The notes: generated by a model from the sequence alone, not told the origin. Positions 23,266 through 33,107 are shown, counted from the first letter of the stretch. The stretch: DNA of 64,000 bases from [Mycobacterium] zoologicum (GCF_020172665.1 NZ_CP083985.1:4252755-4316754), one strand, 5' to 3'. A program made the numbers and translations.

Positions 23266-25130
23266 AGTCGATCAGCATTCCCCTGCTGGTCGCCGAGGCC
23301 GGCGGTGACCCGTGGGTGATCAATGCGGCCCTGCAGCACGGCCGTCCGGGCCAGATCGACAACCTGGCGAGTGCGTTCCACAACGCCGGCAAGTCCGCCT
23401 CCGACGCCGACACCGCCTTCGAGCAGGCCCGCAAGCGCTTTGAGGGCGCCTGGAACCGCGAGACCGGCGACCATCCGATCAACGACGCCGCCCAGGTACA
23501 GCTGGTCACCGGCTCACTCGGCGTGCAGGCCGCGCAGCTGCCGAAGATCGCCGCCGACCTGGAAAGCATTGCCGCGGCCCTGGCCGAGGCGCAGAAAGCG
23601 TCGGCGGCGTGCATCGCCGAACTCGAGACCGTCCTGGAGGGCATCGACAAACACCTGACGCGCTGGCTCCAGTTGGACCGGGACCCGACGCTCACCGCCG
23701 AGCAACGCCAAGACGTCCACGACAACATCCACGAGCTGCAACAGGCGGCGATCGACGACACCGCGGAGACCCTGCGCCGCGTCAAGGCCATCCGCGACAC
23801 CTACCTGACGGCGTTGCGCGCCGCCGAGGCCCGGCTGCGGGCCGAAGGCTACGACCCGGGGCTGGTCAAGAATCTCGACCAGCCGACGTCACCGCTGGGC
23901 GATCCGCTGCTGCCGATCCCGCCGGCCGGCACCGACTCGCAGGCGGTCACGAACTGGTGGAACTCGCTGACCCCGCAGCAGCGGGCGACCTACATCGCCC
24001 AGCACTCCGAGGATCTGGGCAACCTGCCGGGTATCCCGGTCGACGTGTCCAACGAGATCAACCGCGCAGTGATGACCGACGACCTGAATCGCGTCACCGA
24101 CGTCGCGCACGCGCGGGGTGTGTCCGTCGACGACGTGCTGGCCGACCCGGGCAAGTACGGCATGTCGGCTACCGCCATCCACCGCTACAACATCGCCCGC
24201 AACACCCAGGACGGCCTGTCCACCTCAGCGGATGTGAAGGACGAGCGAGGAGATCACCCGGATGTGTTCCTCTGGCGCTACCGGCCCGAGGCATTCGCCA
24301 GCGGCGACGGGGCCGCGGCGATCGCGATGGGCAATCCGGACAAGGCGGCCAACACCACCGTGCTGGTGAAGGGATTGGGTTCCGGTGTCGCTCAAGGAAC
24401 CCTGTCCAACCCCGACGGCACCCGGCTGTACCACGAGGCCAACGCCGCCGACTGGGACAAGGACACCGCGGTGGTGATGTGGGTCGGTTACGACGCACCC
24501 GACTCGGTGTTCGATCCCGGCCTGTACCAACCGAACATGGCGCGCACCGGGGGCGAGGCGCTGGCACTCGACGTCAACTCGCTGGCAGCCACCCACCAGG
24601 GCGCGCCGACGCACCTGACCGTGGTGGGCCACTCCTACGGTTCCACGACGGTGGCCGACGCCGCGGCCGGCTACGGCATGCACGCCGACGACGTGGTCCT
24701 GGTCGGCAGCCCGGGGACCGACCTCGCTCACTCGGCCGCCGACTTTCACCTTCCAGAAGGCGGGCATGTCTTCGTCGGTGACTCCGCCCGTGACGAGGTG
24801 GGCTGGCTGGGGCACAACACCATTCGGACGCCGTTCGGCGGAATCGGTTTGGGTGACGACCCGGCCATGGAAGACTTCGGCGCGACGCGGTTCAAGGCGG
24901 AACTCCCCGATCGCTCACTCAACCCCGTCTACGCGCACTCGCACTACTTCGACAACGGCTCGGAATCGCTGTTCAGCATCGCCGATGTGGCCTCCGGGCA
25001 CGGCGATGCCCTCGAGCACGACGGCATGCTTGCGCCGCACCGCCGGGATTCGTTCCTGCCGCCGGTCCTCGATCCGGAATCCGCCCGGGACGGCACCGTC
25101 GGCCACTACCACAGCACACCCGGCGGCTGA
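23256..25130 (+). CDS. DUF1023 alpha/beta-hydrolase protein (Rv2797c-like), putative type VII effector
   Basis: Product of 624 residues. The first 200 are helical with a WXG-like AWNRETG turn (about 67-73) and long amphipathic helices. A linker is followed by a C-terminal DUF1023 alpha/beta hydrolase (about 330-570) with the nucleophile elbow VVGHSYGS. A downstream histidine (YAHSHYFDNGSE) may complete the triad. Starts at a GTG inside the DUF2563 gene, suggesting coupled translation. Homologous to Rv2797c, which lies elsewhere in M. tuberculosis. Secretion and lipase/esterase activity are inferred from architecture only. Confidence 0.8.
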   Translation: MHLESISIPLLVAEAGGDPWVINAALQHGRPGQIDNLASAFHNAGKSASDADTAFEQARKRFEGAWNRETGDHPINDAAQVQLVTGSLGVQAAQLPKIAADLESIAAALAEAQKASAACIAELETVLEGIDKHLTRWLQLDRDPTLTAEQRQDVHDNIHELQQAAIDDTAETLRRVKAIRDTYLTALRAAEARLRAEGYDPGLVKNLDQPTSPLGDPLLPIPPAGTDSQAVTNWWNSLTPQQRATYIAQHSEDLGNLPGIPVDVSNEINRAVMTDDLNRVTDVAHARGVSVDDVLADPGKYGMSATAIHRYNIARNTQDGLSTSADVKDERGDHPDVFLWRYRPEAFASGDGAAAIAMGNPDKAANTTVLVKGLGSGVAQGTLSNPDGTRLYHEANAADWDKDTAVVMWVGYDAPDSVFDPGLYQPNMARTGGEALALDVNSLAATHQGAPTHLTVVGHSYGSTTVADAAAGYGMHADDVVLVGSPGTDLAHSAADFHLPEGGHVFVGDSARDEVGWLGHNTIRTPFGGIGLGDDPAMEDFGATRFKAELPDRSLNPVYAHSHYFDNGSESLFSIADVASGHGDALEHDGMLAPHRRDSFLPPVLDPESARDGTVGHYHSTPGG

Positions 25131-25166
25131 ACATGCACGACGAACCCTACGGAGAGGACGGAACGA

Positions 25167-25688
25167 GTGTGGATCTTCTGGAAATCCGCTGCGGCGGCGT
25201 CGATTACCGCTCTGTTGCTGGGCGGGTGTGCTGAGGTGCGCGACCCCATCACTCCCGAGCAGGCCCGTGCCGAAGTCGTCGACGCCGCCCGCGACGTGGT
25301 CCGTGACCTGCACGCGGATGTCACCGAGGCGCTGTTCCGCTACGAATCCTGTAATGACCAGGGCGAACCGCCGTTTCGGGGCGTGGTGATGATGTCGTTC
25401 TGGATGCCGGGCGTCCCGCACGACCAGCCCGCTGATCCGCAGCGTGTCATCGCGGAGATGACCGCACACGGCTGGAGCACCGACTCCGATTTCATCTCGC
25501 ACTCGCCGACGCTGCGCAAGGGCGACGTCAACGCCATCGTCACGGTGGTGCCACCGGCTCGCCCCGGGCAGACGTTCCACAGCCACGTCGGCGTCGACCT
25601 CAACGGCCAGTGCCGCGACACCTTCGACCACCGCAAGGACCGCTCCATCCTCTCGGTCGACGTCTCGGGCGAACTGACCCGTCCTTAG
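25167..25688 (+). CDS. lppV: Lipoprotein (LppV-like)
   Basis: Product of 173 residues with a type II signal peptide: hydrophobic SAAAASITALLLGG then cysteine 21 in a LGGC lipobox, so it is predicted to be lipid-anchored outside the membrane. The mature part has a CNDQGEPPFRGVV segment and a second cysteine (GQCRDTF), probably disulfide-linked. Third gene of the DUF2563-DUF1023-lipoprotein unit that corresponds to Rv2798c-Rv2797c-Rv2796c. GTG start with GGAGAGGACGGAACG upstream. Stop overlaps the convergent oxidoreductase stop (TTAG). Confidence 0.78.
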   Translation: MWIFWKSAAAASITALLLGGCAEVRDPITPEQARAEVVDAARDVVRDLHADVTEALFRYESCNDQGEPPFRGVVMMSFWMPGVPHDQPADPQRVIAEMTAHGWSTDSDFISHSPTLRKGDVNAIVTVVPPARPGQTFHSHVGVDLNGQCRDTFDHRKDRSILSVDVSGELTRP

Positions 25689-27241
25689 CGGTCGGCCAGC
25701 ACCTGATGCGCCGCGTTGTAGCCGGGGATGAAGGTGATCCCGGGCCCGCCGTGACAGCCCGCGCTTCCCAGATACAGTCCGGTGACCGGTAGCGGTTGCC
25801 CGACAAAGCCTTTGGCGCCGGGGCGGTTGGGGCCGATCGCATTCGGGTTCAGCAGGCCGTGGCAGTAGTCACCGCCGGGGGCGCCGAACATGGTGGCCAT
25901 ATGGCGCGGGGTGAAGGTGGTGTGCCGGGTGATGCTGCTCTCGAAATTCGGTGCCAGCCTGGTGATCTTGTCGATCACGCGCTGGCCCATCTCCACCTTC
26001 ATCTCGCCGTAGTTGCCGTCGCCCTCGATCGGGAACCACAGCGCGAACGCCGACGCCGCGTGCTTGCCGGCCGGGGCCAGGTCGGGATCGTGCAATGACG
26101 GGATCTGCAGCACCACAGTCGGATCGGCGGGCACGTTACCGCGGCGGGCGTCCTCCCACTGCTGTTGCACCTCCTCGGGGGTGCAGAAGATCCCCAGCGA
26201 CGCCTGCAGGGCGGGATCGTTGAGCAGCTCGTAGGGCGCGCTGAACCGCGGTGCCTCGTCCAGCGCGAAATGCATCTGCAGGTAGGAGCCGCGGTGGTCG
26301 GTGCGGGCGTAGCGGGCGCGGACGTCCTCGGGTATCGCGTGTGGATCGATCAGGTCGCCGATGGTGGCGTCGGGCGCTATGGCCGACACCACCACCGGCG
26401 CTGCGACGGTGTCCCCGGTTTCGGTACGCACTCCGGTCACCCGGCCCTCGGCCACCAGGATCTCGGCCACCTTGGCACGCAGCCGCAGCTCACCGCCGAG
26501 CCCGGTGAAGGTGTCGGCCAGATGCGCGGTCAGCGCGCCGATCCCGCCGCGCAGCTTCTTCATCAGGATGGTGTTCTCGTCGGGAACCCCCAGTCCGTAG
26601 GCCAGCGCCGCGGCGCTGCCGGGGGTGGCCGGGCCGCGGTAGAGCGTATTGACGGCCAGCACGGTGAACGACCCGCGCAGCGCGCCGTGCTTCTCCCGGT
26701 CGGGTAGGTAGCGGTCCAGCACGTCGGTGACCGAGGCGAACAGCATGTCGTCGATGGCGGCACGTTCGAATTCGTTTGTGGCGCACGCATACATCTCGTC
26801 GAGCGTCTTGGGTGGCAGGCCGGCCTCGAAGCGGCCCAGCGCCCGGGTGGGGGCCTGGCTCCAGGCCAGCAGCCCGGCCATGCCGTTGACGGCCTCGGCG
26901 CCGTGCACCTCGGACAGGTGGGTGAACAGCTTCATCGGGTCGGTGTACTGGATCAGCGGGTCATCGCCGACGCCGCGCAGCGCCACCGACATCACCTCGA
27001 GGTCGAGGCTGTCCAGGTCGTCCAGGCCCAGCTCGGCGCTGACCGCGCGCGACGTCGGGAACTGCACCGAGCCGGCGATCTCGAATCGGTAGCCGTCGAA
27101 CAGCTCCACCGTCGAGGCCATCCCGCCGGCGTACAGCCCGGACTCCAGGCACAGGGTTCGCAGTCCGGCGCGCTGCAGGATGAGCGCCGCCGCAAGCCCG
27201 TTGTGTCCCGCGCCTATGACGATCGCGTCGTATTCGGCCAT
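25685..27241 (-). CDS. Phytoene-dehydrogenase-like FAD oxidoreductase (Rv3829c-like)
   Basis: FAD-dependent amine-oxidase/phytoene-desaturase superfamily protein of 518 residues. It has the dinucleotide motif VIGAGHNGLAAALIL near the N-terminus and a C-terminal FAD signature GLYLGSAGCHGGPGITFIPGYNAA. Substrate unknown; relatives act on carotenoids or other isoprenoids, but no carotenoid genes accompany it. The ATG at 27241 (MAEYDA) is preferred to an upstream extension. It lies 67 bp below its TetR neighbour, with a candidate operator in that gap. Confidence 0.88.
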   Translation of the reverse strand: MAEYDAIVIGAGHNGLAAALILQRAGLRTLCLESGLYAGGMASTVELFDGYRFEIAGSVQFPTSRAVSAELGLDDLDSLDLEVMSVALRGVGDDPLIQYTDPMKLFTHLSEVHGAEAVNGMAGLLAWSQAPTRALGRFEAGLPPKTLDEMYACATNEFERAAIDDMLFASVTDVLDRYLPDREKHGALRGSFTVLAVNTLYRGPATPGSAAALAYGLGVPDENTILMKKLRGGIGALTAHLADTFTGLGGELRLRAKVAEILVAEGRVTGVRTETGDTVAAPVVVSAIAPDATIGDLIDPHAIPEDVRARYARTDHRGSYLQMHFALDEAPRFSAPYELLNDPALQASLGIFCTPEEVQQQWEDARRGNVPADPTVVLQIPSLHDPDLAPAGKHAASAFALWFPIEGDGNYGEMKVEMGQRVIDKITRLAPNFESSITRHTTFTPRHMATMFGAPGGDYCHGLLNPNAIGPNRPGAKGFVGQPLPVTGLYLGSAGCHGGPGITFIPGYNAAHQVLADR

Positions 27242-27285
27242 CACACCCAACCCTTCTCGACTTGGGCAGGCTGACACGGGTCGAT

Positions 27286-27304
27286 AAGTTTTGTCAATAT
27301 TGCC
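27286..27304. promoter_or_regulatory. TetR operator candidate before the oxidoreductase
   Basis: The + strand reads AAGTTTTGTCAATATTGCC. It shares AAGTTTTGTCAATAnTG with the reverse complement of the site at 27921-27941. It lies in the promoter gap of the oxidoreductase gene, so the TetR encoded between the two sites probably controls both. Confidence 0.6.
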
Positions 27305-27308
27305 GGAA

Positions 27309-27884
27309 CTAGAGGTTCGACAGCGAATCCAGCGCGGTGCGGCACATCCGGGCCAGCTCGGCCAGCGAACGGTCCTCGCCCAGCATCCAGACCTCCATCG
27401 CGGCGAACACCGCCGCGCCGATGCACCGGGCCGTCACCGCCACCTGCAGCGGGTCGGCCGGCTCGGCGATCCGCAGTCGCTCGGCCACCGCGTCGGCGAA
27501 GTCGGCCTCGACCTGGCGGATGTGGCGCACGATGCGCTCCGGGTCGAGCTCCTCGGCGCGCAGCGCGGCGATCCGGGTCACCGCCTCAACGTCGTAGGGA
27601 AACGCGAAGATCGCCGCCTGGACCGACTCCACCACCGGCTCGCCGGGCGGCCGGGCGGCCAGCGCGGCGCGGAACCACTGCAGGCCCGCGTCGTAGTCGG
27701 CGAACAGCAGGTCGTGCTTGGAGTTGAAGTGCCGGTAGAAGGTCCGCAGCGAGACCCCGGCGTCGGCGGCGATCTGCTCGGCGGAGGTGTCCTCGACGCC
27801 CTGGGCCAGAAACCGCACCAGCGCCGCCTGGCGAAGCGCCTCGCGGGTGCGCTCGCTGCGAGCGGTCTGCGGCGGCCGGGCCAT
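27309..27884 (-). CDS. TetR-family regulator (Rv3830c-like)
   Basis: Product of 191 residues with an N-terminal TetR helix-turn-helix: ALVRFLAQGVEDTSAEQIAADAGVSLRTFYRHFNSKHDLLFADYD (about 22-66). The C-terminal ligand-binding domain is all helical. It lies between two matching operator-like sites, one before the oxidoreductase and one in the divergent gap to a DUF2834 membrane gene. Autoregulation plus control of both neighbours is the simplest reading. Ligand unknown. Confidence 0.9.
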   Translation of the reverse strand: MARPPQTARSERTREALRQAALVRFLAQGVEDTSAEQIAADAGVSLRTFYRHFNSKHDLLFADYDAGLQWFRAALAARPPGEPVVESVQAAIFAFPYDVEAVTRIAALRAEELDPERIVRHIRQVEADFADAVAERLRIAEPADPLQVAVTARCIGAAVFAAMEVWMLGEDRSLAELARMCRTALDSLSNL

Positions 27885-27920
27885 GCCGGTAAACGTACCT
27901 CAGGGTGGGCGGGCGAAAAA

Positions 27921-27941
27921 TGTCATTATTGACAAAACTTG
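27921..27941. promoter_or_regulatory. Divergent TetR operator
   Basis: Contains TGTCA-TTAT-TGACA, a palindrome, followed by AAACTTG. It lies in the 80-bp gap between the TetR start and the DUF2834 gene. The same sequence, inverted, occurs upstream of the oxidoreductase. Confidence 0.65.
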
Positions 27942-27964
27942 CGGCGCCTGGTGAGACTGGCCGC

Positions 27965-28438
27965 ATGATCTCGCTCATCGTGCATGCAGTGCTGGGCCTG
28001 GCGACCATCTGGTGGATCGTGGCATCCAACCGCGCGGTCTTCGCGAAACCCTCTGGGGGCAAATCCTTCTCACCCCTGGAGATCGTGTACTACGTGATCG
28101 GCATCGCCTCGATCGGGCTGGGCTGGTACTTCAACATCCGCTTCGTCCAGGAATACGCGCACGGCCCCAACCACAATCCGATCTGGGGGCCGGGCAGCTG
28201 GACGCAGTACATCCAGCTGATGTTCACCAATCCCGCTGCCGGGTCGGCCAGCCAGGACTACACCATCATCAATGTGGTTCTGCTGCCGCTGTTCACCATC
28301 GTCGACGGGTATCGGCGCGGGCTGCGGCGGCCCTGGCTGTACTTCGTGTCGAGCCTGTTCACCAGTTGCGCGTTCGCCTACGCGTTCTACTTCGCGACCA
28401 TGCACCGCCAGCACCGGCACGCCGCGGCTTCGTCATAG
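27965..28438 (+). CDS. DUF2834-type membrane protein (Rv3831-like)
   Basis: Product of 157 residues with about four transmembrane segments (near 2-22, 40-58, 92-108, 124-140). It has conserved polar turns FNIRFVQEYAHGPNHNP and TNPAAGSASQDYTIINV. The ATG at 27965 (MISLIVHAVLG) starts directly with a membrane segment; an ATG 20 codons upstream would read through the operator and is less likely. Diverges from the TetR gene. Function unknown. Confidence 0.75.
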   Translation: MISLIVHAVLGLATIWWIVASNRAVFAKPSGGKSFSPLEIVYYVIGIASIGLGWYFNIRFVQEYAHGPNHNPIWGPGSWTQYIQLMFTNPAAGSASQDYTIINVVLLPLFTIVDGYRRGLRRPWLYFVSSLFTSCAFAYAFYFATMHRQHRHAAASS

Positions 28439-28495
28439 CGGGACCGCGTCAAAACCGCCTCGCGATAGGCTGGCCGCGACGACGGGAGGCAGGTC

Positions 28496-29056
28496 GTGGC
28501 CAAGCCGGTGGCGCCGCGTGGATCCGCGCGCGAACGGGTGCTGCAAGCGGCGCTGACGCTGTTCATGGACAACAGTGTGGGCGGCACGTCCATGCAGATG
28601 ATCGCCGACCAGCTGGGCGTCAGCAAACCGGCCGTCTACTACCAGTTCCGGTCCCGCGACGACATCGTGATCGCACTGGTGGAACCGATGTTCGACGACA
28701 TCGTCCGCATCATCAAGATCGCCCAGGCCATGCCGACAGGTCAGGGCAAACGCGACGTAACGGTCAGTGGCGTAGTCGAACTCGCCGTCCGATACCGCCG
28801 GCTGACGTTCCTGTTCTACGACCGCGCCGTGGAGCACGCGGTGCGATCCCGCGAAGATTTCATGGCCGTCCGCGATGACGTCGCGGCGATCCTGCACGGC
28901 CCCGAGCCGGACGCGACAACCCGCGTGATCACGACCGCGCTGCTGTCCGGAACCTTCACCGCCGCAGCAGATCCCCAGCTGGAGGATATCGACGACGAGG
29001 AGCTGCACGAGATCCTGCTGGCCACCGCACAGCGGATGGTATCCCCGCTGGCGTGA
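28496..29056 (+). CDS. TetR-family regulator, paralogue 1 flanking mmpL
   Basis: Product of 186 residues. The DNA-binding part is GTSMQMIADQLGVSKPAVYYQFRSRDDIVIALVEPMFDDIVRIIKIAQAMPT. It is closely related to the regulator on the other side of mmpS/mmpL, including the segment after the helix-turn-helix and the DEELHEILLATAQRMV end. The GTG start at 28496 follows GGGAGGCAGGTC. Converges on mmpL with 8 bp between stops. Probably senses a hydrophobic ligand; target not shown. Confidence 0.87.
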   Translation: MAKPVAPRGSARERVLQAALTLFMDNSVGGTSMQMIADQLGVSKPAVYYQFRSRDDIVIALVEPMFDDIVRIIKIAQAMPTGQGKRDVTVSGVVELAVRYRRLTFLFYDRAVEHAVRSREDFMAVRDDVAAILHGPEPDATTRVITTALLSGTFTAAADPQLEDIDDEELHEILLATAQRMVSPLA

Positions 29057-29064
29057 GCCGCACG

Positions 29065-31959
29065 TCACCAGCTGCGGTGCGCGCCGCCGCCCGATCCGAC
29101 CAGCTCCGGTTCGCGCTGCAGCGGCGCTGGCCACGGCGCCGGCTTGGGCCGTAGCCGCGGCACCTGCGGCCACCAGAACCATTTGCCCAGCAGGGTCGCG
29201 ATCGACGGGGTCATGAACGAGCGGATGATCAACGTGTCCAGCAGCAGGCCCAAGCCGATCGTGGTGCCGACCTGGCCGACCACCAGCAGCTCGCTGATCG
29301 ACATCGCCATCATGGTGAAGGCGAACACCAGCCCGGCGGCGGTCACCACCGACCCGCTGCCGCCCATCGCCCGGATCATGCCGGTGTGCAGTCCGGCGTG
29401 GATCTCCTCGCGCAGCCGCGACACCAGCAACAGGTTGTAGTCGGCGCCGACAGCCAGCAGGATGATCACCGCCATGGCCAGCACCATCCAGTGCACCGGC
29501 AGTCCGATGATGTCCTGCCACAACAACACCGAGAGTCCGAAGGCGCTGCCCAGCGACAACACCACGGTGCCGACGATCACCAGCGCGGCCACCACCGCCC
29601 GGGTGATGATCAGCATGATGACGAAGATCAGGCACAGGGCGGCGATTCCGGCGATCATCAGGTCGTAGTTGGAACCCTCCTGCAGGTCCTTGAACATCGC
29701 GGCGGTGCCGCCGACGTAGATCTTGGAGCCCTCCCACGGGGTGGTCTTCATGGCCTCCTTGGCGGCCAGCTTGATCGCGTCGATGTGCTCGATGCCGTCC
29801 GCGCTCAGCGGATCCCCCTCATGGGTGACCACGAAACGCACCCCGTGTCCGTTCGGGGACACGAACATCTTCATACCGCGCTGGAATTCCTCGTTGTCGA
29901 AGATCTCCGGCGGCAGGTAGAACGAATCGTCGTTGCGGGCCTTGTCGAAGGCCTCCCCCATCGCGGCCGGATCGCCTTGGGCCTCCTGTTGCTGCTTTGC
30001 CAGCCCGCTCTGGGTGGCATAGGTGGTCAGCATCATGGTCTTGGTGTTCTTCATCATCTGGATCATCGGCGGCATCAGCGTGAGCATCTGCGGCAGTTGC
30101 GCGGCCATCGCGTCCATGTCCGGAACGATCTGCTTGAAGCTTTCGGTCATGGTGTCGATGCCGTCCATGACATCGAAGATGGACCTCAGCGAATGGCAGA
30201 CCGGGATGTCGAAACAGTGTGGCTCCCAATAGAAGTAGCTGCGAATCGGCCGGAAGAAGTCGTCGAAGTTGGCGATTCCGTCGCGCAGTTCCTCGATGTC
30301 GGAGACCATCAGGTGCATCTTGCCGACCATGCGGCCCATGGTGGCGTTCATCTGCTCCATGAGCTCGATCATCTTGGTCATGGTGTCGATGTTGACCTGC
30401 ATCTCCTCGGCCTGGGCCAGCATCTCGGTGGTGCGATCTTCGTTGAACTTGCGGGTCATCTCCTGGCTGACGGCCTGCATGCCCAGCAGGTAACCGAAGG
30501 TGGAGTGCTCCATCGGGAGGCCCTGCGGCCGGGTGATGGACATGACCCGGGAGATACCGGGAACCGCGGTGACCCGCTTGGCGATTCGCTCGATCACCAG
30601 GAAGTCCGCGGAGTTGCGCACGTCGTGATCGGTCTCGATCATCAGCATCTCGGGATTCATTCGCGCCGAGGGGAAATGCCGGTCCGAGGCCAGGAAGCCC
30701 TGGTTGGCGGGCAGATCGGACGGCATGTAGGCACGGTCGTTGTAGCCGGGCTGGTAGCCGGGCAGCGCCAGGATGCCGACCAGGGCGGCTGCGGTGGCCG
30801 CGATCAGGATCGGTCCGGGCCAACGGCTCACGGCCGCACCGATTTTGCGCCAGCCCCGGCCCCGATTGGCCCGCTTGGGCTCGAGCAGGGTGCCGAACCG
30901 GCCGGCCACCGAGATGATCGCGGACCCCATCGTCAACGAGGTGATGACGACGATGGCCATGCCGATACCCAGCGGGATGCCCAGCGACCGGAAGTAGGGC
31001 AACCGGGTGAAGTGCAGGCACAGGGTGGCGCCGGCGATCGTCATACCCGAGCCGAGCACCACATGCGCGGTGCTGCGAAACATGGTGTAATACGCGCGTT
31101 CCCGGTCCTGGCCGGCGGTGCGCGCCTCCTGGTATCTGCCGATCAGGAAGATCGCATAGTCGGTGGCCGCCGCGATGGCCAGGGTCACCAGCAGACTGGT
31201 GGCGAACGGCGACAGGCCGATCAGCCCGTGATAGCCCAGGAACGCCACGATGCCGCGGGCCGACATCAGCCCGGTCACCACCATCGTCAGCGCCAGCAGG
31301 ACGGTGGAGATCGACCGGTACACCAACAGCAACATGGTGATGATCACGGCGAAGGTCAGGCCCTCGATCATGTGCATGCTGCTGGTGCCGGCCTTGTCCT
31401 GATCGGCCGTCAGCGCGGCGCCGCCGGTCACGTAGGCGGTGACCCCCGGTGGCGCGGTGACACTGTCGACGGCTTCCTGGACGGCCTTGACCGACTCGTT
31501 GGCCAGCGCCTCGCCCTGGTTGCCTGCGGTGAAGATCTGCACGTAGGCGCACTTGCCGTCCGGGCTCTCGGCGCCGGCGGCGGTGAGACGATCGCCCCAG
31601 AAGTCCTGGATGTGCTCGATGTGGGTGGTGTCGGTCTTGAGTTTGGCGATGATGGCGTCGTAGTAGCGGTGGGCGTCGGCACCCAGCGGCCCGTCGCCCT
31701 CGAGCACCAGCATGACCGAGCTGTTGGAGCTGAACTCCTCGAACAGCTGGCCCTGGCGTTTGACCGCGATCATCGACGGCGCCTCGTCCGGCGTCATCTG
31801 AACCGCGGCCGTCTCGGCGACCTTTTCCAGCTGCGGGACGGTCAGGTTCGCCACCACGATGATCGCGATCCAGCCCAGGATGATCGGGATGGCCAGCCGC
31901 CGAATCCATTTGGCGATCCGGCCGGGTTCGTCGCCGCTGTTCGTCGGGACACTGCTCAT
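29065..31959 (-). CDS. MmpL-family RND lipid/siderophore transporter
   Basis: Inner-membrane transporter of 964 residues. It has a first transmembrane helix, a periplasmic porter domain, a five-helix block (about 195-360) and a long second periplasmic domain. The methionine-rich coiled stretch is about 500-650. The second helix block is about 755-930, with [15 protein letters not shown], the proton-relay region. Size and extended second loop place it with the MmpL4/MmpL5 group, which pairs with MmpS to export siderophores or lipids and confer drug efflux. Start overlaps the mmpS stop by 4 bp. Substrate unknown. Confidence 0.92.
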   Translation of the reverse strand: MSSVPTNSGDEPGRIAKWIRRLAIPIILGWIAIIVVANLTVPQLEKVAETAAVQMTPDEAPSMIAVKRQGQLFEEFSSNSSVMLVLEGDGPLGADAHRYYDAIIAKLKTDTTHIEHIQDFWGDRLTAAGAESPDGKCAYVQIFTAGNQGEALANESVKAVQEAVDSVTAPPGVTAYVTGGAALTADQDKAGTSSMHMIEGLTFAVIITMLLLVYRSISTVLLALTMVVTGLMSARGIVAFLGYHGLIGLSPFATSLLVTLAIAAATDYAIFLIGRYQEARTAGQDRERAYYTMFRSTAHVVLGSGMTIAGATLCLHFTRLPYFRSLGIPLGIGMAIVVITSLTMGSAIISVAGRFGTLLEPKRANRGRGWRKIGAAVSRWPGPILIAATAAALVGILALPGYQPGYNDRAYMPSDLPANQGFLASDRHFPSARMNPEMLMIETDHDVRNSADFLVIERIAKRVTAVPGISRVMSITRPQGLPMEHSTFGYLLGMQAVSQEMTRKFNEDRTTEMLAQAEEMQVNIDTMTKMIELMEQMNATMGRMVGKMHLMVSDIEELRDGIANFDDFFRPIRSYFYWEPHCFDIPVCHSLRSIFDVMDGIDTMTESFKQIVPDMDAMAAQLPQMLTLMPPMIQMMKNTKTMMLTTYATQSGLAKQQQEAQGDPAAMGEAFDKARNDDSFYLPPEIFDNEEFQRGMKMFVSPNGHGVRFVVTHEGDPLSADGIEHIDAIKLAAKEAMKTTPWEGSKIYVGGTAAMFKDLQEGSNYDLMIAGIAALCLIFVIMLIITRAVVAALVIVGTVVLSLGSAFGLSVLLWQDIIGLPVHWMVLAMAVIILLAVGADYNLLLVSRLREEIHAGLHTGMIRAMGGSGSVVTAAGLVFAFTMMAMSISELLVVGQVGTTIGLGLLLDTLIIRSFMTPSIATLLGKWFWWPQVPRLRPKPAPWPAPLQREPELVGSGGGAHRSW

Positions 31960-32381
31960 GCGGATTTCACCAGACAAAAGGTCAGGGCGCTGACGCCGGT
32001 GGCGGTTCGTTCATCTTTGAGTTCGTCGTCGATGCTGATGCGGCAGCCCAGCATGGAGCCCTTGCCCTGCGCGTAGAGGTTGGGCGACACCGCCGACAGC
32101 GTGGTGGTCAGGGTCACCGACCAGGGCAGCGCCGCGTCGTCGACGCGCTGCGGCCGGCTTTCCAGGTCGAGATAGCTGATGTCGGCGGTCGCGCCGGGTT
32201 CACCGAAGACCTCGTAGGTGACGACCTTGGGATCATAGGGCTGGGTGTCGTCGACCTTGGTGCTGATGAGATTGGAATTCTCCCCGCCGAAGTAGGTGCG
32301 GATACGCAACACCGTCAGCGTCCCGAGCACCACCACCACGACGATGAGCAACGGCATCCAGGCCTGCTTCAGCAGCCGCAC
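31956..32381 (-). CDS. MmpS-family accessory protein
   Basis: Product of 141 residues with one N-terminal transmembrane helix (about 8-28) and a periplasmic beta-sandwich. [20 protein letters not shown] and the C-terminal cysteine pair (GCRISIDDE...FCLVKSA) are typical of MmpS4/5. It pairs with the downstream mmpL. The GTG start at 32381 follows GGAGGGGG. The 152-bp upstream gap shared with a TetR gene is AT-rich and contains a palindrome. Confidence 0.92.
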   Translation of the reverse strand: MRLLKQAWMPLLIVVVVVLGTLTVLRIRTYFGGENSNLISTKVDDTQPYDPKVVTYEVFGEPGATADISYLDLESRPQRVDDAALPWSVTLTTTLSAVSPNLYAQGKGSMLGCRISIDDELKDERTATGVSALTFCLVKSA

Positions 32382-32451
32382 CGGGTACCCCCTCCACCGA
32401 TCGTCTCCGGTTGAATATGACCGAAAGCGAAGTTATACGATCAATAAAGTT

Positions 32452-32465
32452 GAATCAAGTGATTC
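32452..32465. promoter_or_regulatory. Palindrome in the mmpS/tetR divergent gap
   Basis: GAATCA-AG-TGATTC is a perfect 6+6 palindrome in an unusually AT-rich segment (32418-32475) between mmpS and the TetR gene. It is a good candidate operator for one or both flanking TetR paralogues. Confidence 0.5.
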
Positions 32466-32533
32466 GTCAGTTAATCTTGGCGGCGTGGCTCACACCAGTG
32501 GGCTGTTCACCCGGACGGAGCAGGAGGCATCCG

Positions 32534-33094
32534 GTGACGACGAAGTCGGCGGTAACGCGCGGGTTCGCCCGTGATCGCGTGCTGGAGGCGGCCCGGGCAC
32601 TGTTCGCCGAGCACGGGGTCAGCGGCACAACGCTGCAGATGATCGCCGACCGGCTGGGCGTCAACACCTCGGCGGTGTACTACCAGTTCCGCGCCAAAGC
32701 CGACATCGTGATCGCCGTGTTCCGCCCGGTGTTCGAGGACATCGCCCGGGTGGTCAAGATCGTGACCGCCATCCCGTCCCTGGAGGTCCGGCGGGAGGCC
32801 ACCGTCAGCGGCATGATCGAACTGGCCGTGCGACACCGCCGGACCACCGTCCTGGTGCACACCGATCCTGCGGTCGCAGACATGGTGGAGGCCATCGGGG
32901 AGTTCCGGGACGCCTTCGGCAGCCTGCAGGAGATTCTTGCCGGGCCGCAACCCGATCACGCATCGCGGATCACGGTCGCGGTGCTGGTGCCCGGGATCTT
33001 CGGTGCCGCAGCCGATCCCGCGGTGGCCGACATCCCCGATGAGGAGCTGCACCGGATGCTGCTGGACTGCTCGCGGCGGCTGTTCGCCGCCTGA
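32534..33094 (+). CDS. TetR-family regulator, paralogue 2, divergent from mmpS-mmpL
   Basis: Product of 186 residues with TTLQMIADRLGVNTSAVYYQFRAKADIVIAVFRPVFEDIARVV, closely similar to the regulator at 28496-29056. The GTG at 32534 is chosen because GGAGG lies 7 bp upstream; a longer frame to 32411 would run through the intergenic palindrome. By position it is the likely repressor of mmpS-mmpL. Ends 14 bp before the convergent serS stop. Confidence 0.88.
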   Translation: MTTKSAVTRGFARDRVLEAARALFAEHGVSGTTLQMIADRLGVNTSAVYYQFRAKADIVIAVFRPVFEDIARVVKIVTAIPSLEVRREATVSGMIELAVRHRRTTVLVHTDPAVADMVEAIGEFRDAFGSLQEILAGPQPDHASRITVAVLVPGIFGAAADPAVADIPDEELHRMLLDCSRRLFAA

Positions 33095-33107
33095 TGTCAC
33101 CGCCTGA

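Noticed and set aside
29386..32076. An 896-codon + strand frame opposite mmpL
   Set aside because: Antisense shadow; histidine/glycine-rich composition with no domain, while the minus strand encodes a clear MmpL.
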